Assembly (NCBI GenBank): GCA_022795805.1
Contig: JAAWHK010000004.1
Coordinates: 1 to 64,000 of the forward strand
Reading direction: 5' to 3'
Source: Hungatella sp.
GTDB taxonomy: Bacteria; Bacillota; Clostridia; Lachnospirales; Lachnospiraceae
DNA length: 64,000 bases
Shown here: piece by piece, positions 27,857-36,493 of the stretch
Layout of the letters: each line of letters opens with the position of its first letter
Numbering within the stretch: position 1 is the first letter of the stretch
Made by a program: the position numbers and the translations under genes
The notes under the pieces: generated by a model
The model's database searches: none
What the model was told of the DNA's origin: nothing
What the model saw: the letters and a program-made list of their open reading frames with translations, nothing else

Positions 27857-28471
27857 ATGATGGGATTCGGGAAGAAAAAAGTCATGCTTACATTCGACGA
27901 CGGGTTTAAATACGCCGGGGAGATCCTGGAGGTACTTAAAAAGCACCGGGTAAAAGCCACCTTTTTTGTCTGCGGCCAGTGGATGGAAGGGCACGGCGAA
28001 GAGTACCGGGATATTTTCAGGGAAAAACATGAGATCGGAAACCACGGCTACAGCCATGTGCGCATGGAGGAGCTGTCGGATGAGGAGGCATTGGATGAGA
28101 TAGACAGGGTGCAGCGGCTGTCCAGAGAGCTTGTGGGAGTGGGGGCCAGGTGGTTTCGGTTTCCTTACGGCAGGAAGGATAAGCGGCTGTGCAGGCTGGT
28201 TCGCAGGCGGAGAATGCGGACCGTCGGCTGGACCATTGATACGAAAGACTGGGAAGGGATCAGCGGGGAGCGCATCGCCGGGACGGTTATGGAGAATGTG
28301 ACCAACGGGGCCGTGATTCTTATGCATACCCTGGGCGAGCATACGGCGGAGGCGCTGGATATGATGATTCCGGAGCTGAAAAAGAGGGGGTATAAGATGA
28401 TAACCATGTCCCAGCTGGCCCGCGACCCGGTTTTGTATGTTCGTCTGCGGAGGCAGAAAGTAATCGTTTAG
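27857..28471 (+). CDS. NodB-type polysaccharide deacetylase (CE4)
   Basis: MLTFDDGFKYAGEIL, EIGNHGYSH, RFPYGRK, TIDTKDWEG, AVILMHT. Confidence 0.92.
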   Translation: MMGFGKKKVMLTFDDGFKYAGEILEVLKKHRVKATFFVCGQWMEGHGEEYRDIFREKHEIGNHGYSHVRMEELSDEEALDEIDRVQRLSRELVGVGARWFRFPYGRKDKRLCRLVRRRRMRTVGWTIDTKDWEGISGERIAGTVMENVTNGAVILMHTLGEHTAEALDMMIPELKKRGYKMITMSQLARDPVLYVRLRRQKVIV

Positions 28472-28494
28472 GGGCGGTTTTGAAGGCCGGGAGG

Positions 28495-29139
28495 ATGAAG
28501 ATGGGTGAGACGGGACGCGGGCTTCCATGGTATATGGGCTGTGTATACAGGATTCGGGAATACGAGTGGGAGCGATATAAGAGGAGAAAATCGGCCAGGC
28601 TAAAACGCAGAGACTGTACCATTATCTCCTCCAGCTGCAACGGCACGGTTATGTACCACGATCTGGGGATTCCCTACAGGTCGCCCACCATCAATCTCTG
28701 CATTGACGCGGAGGACTTTATAAAGATGGCGGAGAATCTGGAGTGGTATATGGCCGGGCTGCTCCTTGAGGCTGAGGAGGAGGCGCCCTACCCGGTGGGG
28801 ATGCTTTATGATGTCAGGATACAGTTTATACACTACCGGACGTTTCAGGAGGCAAGGGCCAAGTGGGAGGAGCGGAAGAGGCGGATCAACTGGGATAATC
28901 TCTTCATCGTAGGGGTCTCCAGTGACGGGGACCGGGAGGTGATTGAGAGATTCGAGAAGCTTCCCTATGAGAATAAAGTCATCTTCAGTCCCGTAGAATA
29001 CCCGGAGTTTCAGTCTGTTTTCTGCATAAAGGAATTCAGGAGAAACTGGGGCGTTATGACGGAGTTTAAAAACCGGATATTGAAACGGCGCTATCTGGAC
29101 AATTTTGACTATGTGACGTTTCTGAACAGGGGAAAGTGA
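28495..29139 (+). CDS. DUF1919 domain-containing protein
   Basis: Closely parallels the N-terminal half of the 24479-26272 product (INLCIDAEDFIKMAENLEWYM...APYPVGMLYDVRIQFIHYRTFQEARAKWEERKRRINWDNLF). Confidence 0.85.
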   Translation: MKMGETGRGLPWYMGCVYRIREYEWERYKRRKSARLKRRDCTIISSSCNGTVMYHDLGIPYRSPTINLCIDAEDFIKMAENLEWYMAGLLLEAEEEAPYPVGMLYDVRIQFIHYRTFQEARAKWEERKRRINWDNLFIVGVSSDGDREVIERFEKLPYENKVIFSPVEYPEFQSVFCIKEFRRNWGVMTEFKNRILKRRYLDNFDYVTFLNRGK

Positions 29140-29228
29140 GGGGCTATGGATAAAAAGGAGAAAATCATGACCATGTTCCTGATGCCGGCTGTTCTGGCAG
29201 GCGGCGCTTCCGTGTATTGAGGCGGGCC

Positions 29229-30314
29229 ATGATATCGGTGATTATACCGGTGTACAATATTCAGGGGTATCTGGAAAGGTGCATCCGGTCGGTTCTGGAT
29301 TCCTCATACGGAGATTTTGAGGTGATCCTGGTGGACGACGGATCCCTGGACGACAGTCCAAAGATCTGCAGAGCCTGGTGTGCAAGGGACAGCCGCGTCC
29401 GCTTTGTGAGCCAGAGACACAGAGGTGTGTCCGCGGCCAGGAACCGGGGGATCAAAATCAGCCGGGGACAGTGGATCGTGTTTGTGGACGGGGACGACCT
29501 TATCAGTCCTGATTTTCTGGAAACCGTGGCACAGCAGGAGTATGGCCGCTGCGACCTTCTGCTGTTTGATCTGGAGCGGAAAGGTACATGGAGGGCGGGG
29601 GCGGAGAGAAACGAAAAACAGAGAGGCAGGAAACCGGGAGGAAGAAACAGAAAAGCCCAAGAGGGGAGGGTGTACGGCTTCGGGAAAGCCCACAGGCTGC
29701 GCCTTGTCGAGACGCTTTTGGACATGGGACAGCCGGTTCGCGGCGGGAGCACCAGCCTGGCATCTCCCTGCGCAAAGGCCTACAAAAAAGCGGTCATAGA
29801 CCGATACGGTCTCAGGTTCGCAGAGGATATCGCCATAGGGGAGGACCGTCTCTTCAACATCCAATTTCTGCTGAGGACGGAATCCGGGGCCTATATCCGA
29901 CGGACTGTCTACCATATAACCCTGCGCCCTGACTCTGCCATGCGGGGATACTATGGGGGATACCTGGAGAATGATCTGAGATACCAGAGACGGCTGCGGC
30001 GTATTCTGACAGACCATGGCATCCTCCCCGGGGCTGAGAGGGCCTACTATAACAGTGTTCTCTCCAATATGGCGGACGTTTTAGTGAGGGGGATCTTCAA
30101 CCCCCGCAGCGAAGCGGGATTCGGGGAAAAACGGGGGATGTGCGAAAGGATGCAAAGGGATGGGATCTACCGGGAGGCCATGAGGCATAACGGGAAGGCG
30201 GGGGTGATGCCCAGAAGGCTGCTGCTTTTTTTTCTGCGGCGGGGATGGTATGGGCTGGCCGGGACCGTGAGCCGGGTAAGCTATAAGGTGTTGGAACGAA
30301 CAGAGAGGCTTTAG
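29229..30314 (+). CDS. GT2 family glycosyltransferase
   Basis: ISVIIPVYNIQGYLERCIRSVLDSSYGDFEVILVDDGSLDDS; FVDGDDLIS. Confidence 0.92.
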   Translation: MISVIIPVYNIQGYLERCIRSVLDSSYGDFEVILVDDGSLDDSPKICRAWCARDSRVRFVSQRHRGVSAARNRGIKISRGQWIVFVDGDDLISPDFLETVAQQEYGRCDLLLFDLERKGTWRAGAERNEKQRGRKPGGRNRKAQEGRVYGFGKAHRLRLVETLLDMGQPVRGGSTSLASPCAKAYKKAVIDRYGLRFAEDIAIGEDRLFNIQFLLRTESGAYIRRTVYHITLRPDSAMRGYYGGYLENDLRYQRRLRRILTDHGILPGAERAYYNSVLSNMADVLVRGIFNPRSEAGFGEKRGMCERMQRDGIYREAMRHNGKAGVMPRRLLLFFLRRGWYGLAGTVSRVSYKVLERTERL

Positions 30315-30321
30315 GAGCATA

Positions 30322-30396
30322 TACTTTTATCGGAAACCCTGTGGAAGCATCTTGCGGAAATTGATGAAGAATGCAATGAGATGATGAACAGCATCA
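30322..30396 (+). pseudogene. possible TnpV-like transposon protein fragment
   Basis: Frame reads LLSETLWKHLAEIDEECNEMMNSII, resembling the TnpV LLTSGKLxxYLADIDxxAxxMF segment; short and out of context. Confidence 0.25.
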
Positions 30397-30603
30397 TCTG
30401 TGCCTCTTGCTATGAAGTGGTTAAGGGGGGAACAAAATTCTCCCATTGCATTAAAAATGCCAAGTGTCCCGGATGGACCCGGTCGATTTCTCTTTACAAT
30501 TTTTGCGGCTGTGCTATACTGGACAAGACGGCAGTCCTGTGATCTGCCATTGAGCGAATCAGCCGGTACACGGCAATACAGAGAAAGAAACGGAACATTT
30601 GAG

Positions 30604-31956
30604 ATGAAAAGTTATGAGATGGACATGTGCACAGGTTCCCTGTGGAAGAAGATTATGGTGTTCAGCGTGCCGCTGATGTTTTCCAATATTCTGCAGGTGG
30701 TTTTCAACATATCGGACGTGGCGGTTGTGGGGAAGTTTGCGGGCCCCATAGCCCTGGGGGCGGTAGGCTCCACCAGTATTCTGGTGACGCTTTCCACAGG
30801 CCTTCTTTTGGGGCTGGCCAGCGGCGTCAGCGCCCTGACTGCGCTGTATATCGGGGCCAAAGACGACGTGAGCGTGAAGAGCACCGTCCATACGGCGGCC
30901 ATTTTGATGGCTGTGTCAGGGGTGGTTATCATGGTTTTGGGAATCGGGTTTGCCTCCGGGATACTGACGGTGATGCATACCAAGGACGAGCTCATAAGGG
31001 ATGCGGTCCTCTATCTGCGGATCTACCTGCTGGGAACCCCGGCGCTGGCCATGTTTAACCTGGGCAATGCGATCCTGAGCGCGGCCGGGGATACCAGAAG
31101 GCCTCTGTACTATCTGACCTTTGCAGGGGTGGTCAATGTAATCCTGAACCTGTTTTTTGTCATTGCGTGCCATATGGGTGTGGCGGGCGTGGCAGTGGCC
31201 AGCATCATCTCCCAGTATATATCGGCGTTTCTCGTTATCCGGCTTTTGGTGAGGAGTGGGGAGGCGTTTGCCCTGCGGCCGGGCTGCCTGAAAACAGACA
31301 GGGACAAGCTAAAAAGGATCCTGCAGATCGGGATTCCGTCGGCCATCCAGTATGCGCTGTTCGCGGTGGCCAACCTGTTTGTCCAGGCCAGCGTCAACTC
31401 CTTTGACCATGTGATGGTGGAGGGCAATTCGGCCGCCGCCAACTCAGACCCTCTGGTGTACGATATGATGGCGGCCTTTTACACGGCCTGCACCAGTTTT
31501 ATCGCCCAGAATCTGGGGGCGAAAAGACGGGACCGGATCCTGAAAAGTTTTTATATCTGCACGCTCTATTCCTTTATGCTGGGACTTTTTCTGGGGGTGG
31601 GGCTGTATGTGCTGCGGTACCCGTTTTTATCTCTGTTTACCAATGAAAGCGCCGTTGTCAGTGCAGGGATTAAGCGCATCTCCGTCATGGCCCTGTCCTA
31701 CTGTGTCAGCGCCTTCATGGACTGTACCATCGCGGCCTCCAGAGGACTCGGGAAGACCATTGTTCCCATGCTGATTGTGACGGCAGGGTCAACGGTGTTC
31801 CGGCTTTTGTGGATATGGATCGTGTTTGCCCATTTCAGAACCATAGAATCCCTGTATCTTCTGTATGTCTGTTCGTGGACCATCACCGCGGCGGCGGAGA
31901 TTGTCTACTTTGCGAAGATATTTAGGTCTCGGGATCTGTCAAGGCAGCTGGCATGA
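30604..31956 (+). CDS. MATE family efflux transporter
   Basis: LWKKIMVFSVPLMFSNILQVVFNISDVAVVGKF..., 12-TM MATE pattern. Confidence 0.93.
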   Translation: MKSYEMDMCTGSLWKKIMVFSVPLMFSNILQVVFNISDVAVVGKFAGPIALGAVGSTSILVTLSTGLLLGLASGVSALTALYIGAKDDVSVKSTVHTAAILMAVSGVVIMVLGIGFASGILTVMHTKDELIRDAVLYLRIYLLGTPALAMFNLGNAILSAAGDTRRPLYYLTFAGVVNVILNLFFVIACHMGVAGVAVASIISQYISAFLVIRLLVRSGEAFALRPGCLKTDRDKLKRILQIGIPSAIQYALFAVANLFVQASVNSFDHVMVEGNSAAANSDPLVYDMMAAFYTACTSFIAQNLGAKRRDRILKSFYICTLYSFMLGLFLGVGLYVLRYPFLSLFTNESAVVSAGIKRISVMALSYCVSAFMDCTIAASRGLGKTIVPMLIVTAGSTVFRLLWIWIVFAHFRTIESLYLLYVCSWTITAAAEIVYFAKIFRSRDLSRQLA

Positions 31957-31998
31957 CAGCTCCCTTCACAGGTGAAAAGACAGGTACTCCCGGCCTCC

Positions 31999-32403
31999 CT
32001 ACAGCAGGGAGTCCACCTTTTCGCACACTAAGCGGATGTATTCTCCCAGGCCGGCCTCCCGGCAGCCCACGATGTAGTGGCTGCACCGGTTTACCGGAAT
32101 CAGAATCTTGTAGGCCTTGCTGGAACCGATGGCCTGGGCGATGGCCGGGGTTATCTCACCTAAAAGGGCGTCGGCAAAGACGATGCCGATGGGACCGATG
32201 ATGATGTCGGAGTCCCGGGCATTGACAATACAGGGATTTTCCCCGGTGGCCCCGTAGTCCGCCCCCGCCTTTACCATGGCGGCAGTTGCGGTGGAGTTGG
32301 TGCCCACGGCGTACAGCACAAGTTCCGGATGATTTTTTTTCAGCTGTTCAATGACAGTGCGGCCCATCTTGCCGCCCTGTCCGTCTATGACGGTGATTTT
32401 CAT
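31999..32403 (-). CDS. DUF3842 family protein
   Basis: MKITVIDGQGGKMGRTVIEQLKK...VGTNSTATAAMVKAGADYGATGENPCIVNARDSDIIIGPIGIV. Confidence 0.88.
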   Translation of the reverse strand: MKITVIDGQGGKMGRTVIEQLKKNHPELVLYAVGTNSTATAAMVKAGADYGATGENPCIVNARDSDIIIGPIGIVFADALLGEITPAIAQAIGSSKAYKILIPVNRCSHYIVGCREAGLGEYIRLVCEKVDSLL

Positions 32404-32656
32404 GTATAAGCTCCCCTTTTCCTGCAGATGTACTCCCGGAGTACAAGTAGTTTAAATCGTATCTCGCTGCTGCCGGACAAAATGCCCGCCTGCGCCTTTT
32501 TCCTATTATACCGTTAAGGGGAAGGCTTTTCAACCGGCAGATGGTTTTTGGTGATGACTTTCTCCGTCACTGTGTGGTATAGTGGTCTTATGGCGGGAAG
32601 CGGCCCGGGTTCTTGATCGGTCCGGGAAATTTGACGCTTCCGAAAAGAGGTGCGGA

Positions 32657-34375
32657 ATGAGATACAGGGAAGGTATATGGGGGATTGGTTTGGCGGTGAT
32701 TTTGGCGGTGGTTCTTATGACGGCCGGCGGATGTAAACCGGCCGGCCGGTTCGGAGGCGGGGAATATACGGCTGCGGCGGTGGAGGATGGGGCGTACGGG
32801 GACACGGGGGGAACGGCAGAGGAATATATGGAGGATGAGGGGGAGCTTAAAAGGCCTGTGCGGGGGAAGATTAAGAGGGAGGAGTGGGAAAAACCGGATC
32901 CGGTGGAAGAGGTCAGGGCCGTCCCCGGGGCAATCACATTTCGAGAGCCGGCCATTGAGGCGGCGGCCAGAGAATTTCTGGGGAAACCGGAGGGGGACAT
33001 CGCTCCGTGGGAAGTGCTTTCCGTTACGGAGCTGGATTTAAACCAGGATATCGACAGCGTTGAGGATCTCAGGTGGTTTTTGAATCTTGAGAGCTTCTCC
33101 GCGATGTTCGGTGATCTGAAAAGCCTGAGGGGAATTGAGGGACTGGGGAAGCTGCAGGTTCTGGAGGTGAGAAAGAACAAGATTACCAGCCTTGAACCGG
33201 TGAGAAACTTAAAGAATCTTAAGGAGCTTGACTGCGCCATGAACGCGATCCGGGACTACGGGCCCCTGTCAGGGCTGGTGAATCTGGAGAGGCTGTGCAT
33301 CGGGGACAATGACATGTTCTATACGGATCTGTCCCCATTAAAAGACCTGAAAAACCTGAAATCTTTCTACGGGCCATATTGCGGGATCCGGGATATCTCC
33401 GTTTTCGCCGGTATGGAAGAGCTGGAGTACCTGCAGCTGTCCCGCAATGTAATCAGGGACGTAAGTCCCCTGGCAGGTCTTAAAAAACTGCGGTACCTGG
33501 AACTGTGGAGCAACTATGTTGCGGATATTGAGCCCCTGAAGAATCTGCGCATGCTGTCCCATGTGAATCTTCGGGAAAATAAGATTTCGGAGGAGGAGCT
33601 GGAGGATTTCTATGAGCCGAAGGAGGAGGACTATTTTGTCACCACGGTCAGGGGAAGGCTGAAGGAGGAGATGCCGGAGTTTGCCTTTGACATTGACGCG
33701 GCACTCTGCCGGGAGACATCCGATTACTGGATCCGGTCTGTTACGGTCCGGGAAAATAATCGGAAACTGCAGGTTATCTCCATACCGGAGCTGACATGCT
33801 TCGGCCAGACGGCGGTGCCCTGTCAGGAAAACATGGGGGTCGACATGGCGCTTAGTCTGGAGGATGTGAACTTTGACGGGTACAAAGACATCCGGCTGTG
33901 GGACACCCTCAACGGAAATTACAGGCAGGAGTGGGTCTATCTGGTGTGGAATCCCGAAACCGGGCAGTTTGAACACGATCCAAGGCTCAGCGAAATCTCC
34001 ATGGCAGGTTTTGACCAGGAAGAGAAGTGTATCTACGGGATGACACGGGCTTGGGCCGCAGGACACAGCTATTATACCTATCGGTATATAGACGGCGAGA
34101 TCGTTCTCACGGTCATGGAGACGGAGGAGCTTGTAATGATAGACGAGGAGAATACAGGCAGGTGCCTTGCCATGGCAGGCGTGGAAGAAGACGGCGCCTA
34201 TGCGGAAGTCTTGCACAGGACGCTTATGGAGAGGAATCCTGAAACCGGGAGGCTGGAAAATGTGAAAGACGAATATGAGTTTATCCTCGAGTATTCAGAG
34301 GAAAACAGGAATGAGACTTTTACCGTGGAAGCAGACTCGCGGGTGGGGAAATTTCTGGAGGAGCTGGAGAAGTAG
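32657..34375 (+). CDS. leucine-rich-repeat lipoprotein
   Basis: Signal/lipobox-like VVLMTAGGC and tandem LRRs (LEVRKNKITSLEPVRNLKNLKELDCAMNAIRDYGPLSGLVNL...). Confidence 0.85.
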   Translation: MRYREGIWGIGLAVILAVVLMTAGGCKPAGRFGGGEYTAAAVEDGAYGDTGGTAEEYMEDEGELKRPVRGKIKREEWEKPDPVEEVRAVPGAITFREPAIEAAAREFLGKPEGDIAPWEVLSVTELDLNQDIDSVEDLRWFLNLESFSAMFGDLKSLRGIEGLGKLQVLEVRKNKITSLEPVRNLKNLKELDCAMNAIRDYGPLSGLVNLERLCIGDNDMFYTDLSPLKDLKNLKSFYGPYCGIRDISVFAGMEELEYLQLSRNVIRDVSPLAGLKKLRYLELWSNYVADIEPLKNLRMLSHVNLRENKISEEELEDFYEPKEEDYFVTTVRGRLKEEMPEFAFDIDAALCRETSDYWIRSVTVRENNRKLQVISIPELTCFGQTAVPCQENMGVDMALSLEDVNFDGYKDIRLWDTLNGNYRQEWVYLVWNPETGQFEHDPRLSEISMAGFDQEEKCIYGMTRAWAAGHSYYTYRYIDGEIVLTVMETEELVMIDEENTGRCLAMAGVEEDGAYAEVLHRTLMERNPETGRLENVKDEYEFILEYSEENRNETFTVEADSRVGKFLEELEK

Positions 34376-34488
34376 GGCGGAAGAAAAAAGGTTTTATTTT
34401 GTGTCCGTATGTGATAAAATTATGGAAGCGCCGGCATATCAGGCTGGCGGCAGAGAACAAAAATACTGTGAGACAGGAGGCGGATCCC

Positions 34489-34548
34489 ATGAAAAGAGGA
34501 AACTGCATGTACATGTGCATTGCAAAAGCTCCGTGCAGGGTCTTTTAG
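34489..34548 (+). CDS. putative 19-aa regulatory leader peptide MKRGNCMYMCIAKAPCRVF
   Basis: Strong SD AGGAGG 8 nt upstream of ATG; followed by nested inverted repeats before the MFS gene. Confidence 0.5.
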   Translation: MKRGNCMYMCIAKAPCRVF

Positions 34549-34638
34549 AGCAGGATTGCACGGAGAGGAGCATTTGAAGACTGCTCTGGGACTTTGCACA
34601 CCCGGGTAAATCAAATTTATCTGAAAAGGAGCAAAGTC
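34529..34638 (+). promoter_or_regulatory. candidate attenuator: three inverted repeats between leader ORF and MFS start
   Basis: CTCCGTGCA/TGCACGGAG (34529-37/34557-65), AGAGCAG/CTGCTCT (34547-53/34581-87), GACTTTGC/GCAAAGTC (34590-97/34631-38, abutting SD and ATG 34640). Confidence 0.5.
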
Positions 34639-34639
34639 T

Positions 34640-35938
34640 ATGAATAACATGAAAGAATTTATAACAGCTGTAAAAGAGATGAGGACCTACCTGATCCTTT
34701 GGCTTACCCAGTCGTTTTCCGGTCTGGGCAGCGCCATGACCAGCTACGCGCTGGTGATCTGGTCCTACAACGAACATGGCTCAGCGCTGATGACCGCCCT
34801 TTTGATGGTCAGTTCCTACGCGCCCTACGTGGTGTTCAGCATTTTTGCCGGGGCTCTCAGCGACAGGTGGGACAAGAAAGCCACCATGCTGTCATGCGAC
34901 TTTGCAGCGGCAGCTACCACGGTGATCATGCTGGTTCTGCTTAAAGGGGGCAGGCTCCGGATATGGCATCTCTACCTTTTAAACATGATCAACGGGCTGA
35001 TGAACACGGTGCAGCAGCCGGCGTCGGAAGTGGCGGTCACCAGGGTGCTGCCCAAGAAGTACTACCAGCGGGTGGGAGGGCTTAAATACTTTGCAGCCTC
35101 CTTAAACTCCATCATGACGCCGATCATCGCCACTGCGGTTCTGGGACTGGCGGGTATGGAAGCCGTCGCGGCTTTTGATCTGTTTACCTTTGGCGTCGCC
35201 TTTGTGACCCTGGCCTTCTGCATAAAGATTCCCCGGAAGGAGAGGGACGGGGCTGGGAAGGAGAAACTGCTTGCCGCGGCTGGAAAGGGAATCGCTTACC
35301 TGAGACGGGAGAGAGGGATCTTTCAACTGATCCTCTTTCTGGCAGCCATCAACCTGGTGGCCTCTGTCTACGAAGCCGCCTTTCCCGCCATGATGCTTTC
35401 GCGGGAAGGGGGAGGAGAAAAGGTTCTGGGCCTGGTCAATGCGGTTATCGGCCTCACCACCTTCGCAGGAAGCATTCTGGCATCCTTCATGAAGGCGCCA
35501 AAAAGCCGGGTGAAGGTTATCTGCAGATGCCTGCTGTTTTCCATGAGCACGGAGAATTTCCTGCTGGCATTAGGAAGGACGCCTTTTGTGTGGTGCCTGG
35601 GAGGCTTTCTGGGGTGGATCGCCATTCCTCTTATGAGCACGAACCTGGACGCTATTATGCGGCTTCGTGTGCCGGAGGATATGCAGGGGAGGGTGTACTC
35701 CGTGAGAAATTCCCTGCAGTTTTTTACCATTCCCGTGGGGTATTTCCTGGGAGGCTTCCTGGTGGACGTGGTCTTTGAGCCGATTATGGCCGGGCAGGAA
35801 GCGGGGAGTATTCTGGTCGGGATGTTTGGAAGCGGGAAAGGGTCCGGAGCGGCGTTTCTCTTCTTTGTCATCGCCTTCGCGGGAATCGGCGTGTGCCTCC
35901 ATTTCAGGAGAAACAGGGATATATGGGAGCTGGAGTAG
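34640..35938 (+). CDS. MFS transporter (MFS_3/macrolide-efflux-like)
   Basis: LILWLTQSFSGLGSAMTSYALVIWSY...LSDRWDKKATMLSCD...12 TM. Confidence 0.88.
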   Translation: MNNMKEFITAVKEMRTYLILWLTQSFSGLGSAMTSYALVIWSYNEHGSALMTALLMVSSYAPYVVFSIFAGALSDRWDKKATMLSCDFAAAATTVIMLVLLKGGRLRIWHLYLLNMINGLMNTVQQPASEVAVTRVLPKKYYQRVGGLKYFAASLNSIMTPIIATAVLGLAGMEAVAAFDLFTFGVAFVTLAFCIKIPRKERDGAGKEKLLAAAGKGIAYLRRERGIFQLILFLAAINLVASVYEAAFPAMMLSREGGGEKVLGLVNAVIGLTTFAGSILASFMKAPKSRVKVICRCLLFSMSTENFLLALGRTPFVWCLGGFLGWIAIPLMSTNLDAIMRLRVPEDMQGRVYSVRNSLQFFTIPVGYFLGGFLVDVVFEPIMAGQEAGSILVGMFGSGKGSGAAFLFFVIAFAGIGVCLHFRRNRDIWELE

Positions 35939-36034
35939 GAGGAATCAAATATATACATTGTGTTGGCCATTGTGATCATAGCCGGGGACTCGCAACGCTG
36001 CTGCTGTTGCAGCTGTAATATATAAAACCTGTGG

Positions 36035-36073
36035 CATGAAAAGACCTGTCAGATGCTGGCAGGTCTTTTCATG
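36035..36073. terminator. strong hairpin CATGAAAAGACCTGTC-n7-GGCAGGTCTTTTCATG
   Basis: 16-bp stem (one G-U) with 7-nt loop downstream of MFS gene, U-rich in right arm. Confidence 0.65.
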
Positions 36074-36074
36074 C

Positions 36075-36123
36075 TTGACAATATCGAATATCGATATTAT
36101 AATATAACTATCGATATTCGATA
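36075..36123 (+). promoter_or_regulatory. sigma-A promoter embedded in a 15-bp palindromic operator (likely PadR autoregulation)
   Basis: TTGACA 36075-36080, 17-bp spacer, TATAAT 36098-36103; TATCGAATATCGATA 36082-36096 / TATCGATATTCGATA 36109-36123. Confidence 0.75.
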
Positions 36124-36144
36124 CAAATGAAGGGAGGAGATTCT

Positions 36145-36492
36145 ATGGCCCGGGAACAGTTTCAGAGTCTCAGCGAGCAGATGTACTATATCTTGCTGGC
36201 TCTGTGGGACGTGCAGTGCGGGGCGGATATTTCCAGGCGGGTGGATCAGCTGTCGCAGGGGCGCATCCGGATCGGTCCCGGCACGCTGTATACGCTGCTG
36301 GGGCGTTTTCAGGAGCAGGAGATGATTCGGGAGACGCAGAGCGCCGGCAGAAAGCGGTACTATGTGATCACGGAGAAGGGAAAACGGATGATGTACACGG
36401 AGTACGTCAGACTTCAGACGCTGATCCAGGACGGAGCGCCTTATCTGGGTGCGGAGAAGGCAAAAGAGACGGGGATAAAAGGAGGTCTGTGA
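36145..36492 (+). CDS. PadR family transcriptional regulator
   Basis: EQMYYILLALWDVQCGADISRRVDQLSQGRIRIGPGTLYTLLGRFQEQEMI; RBS gggagga. Confidence 0.9.
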   Translation: MAREQFQSLSEQMYYILLALWDVQCGADISRRVDQLSQGRIRIGPGTLYTLLGRFQEQEMIRETQSAGRKRYYVITEKGKRMMYTEYVRLQTLIQDGAPYLGAEKAKETGIKGGL

Positions 36493-36493
36493 G

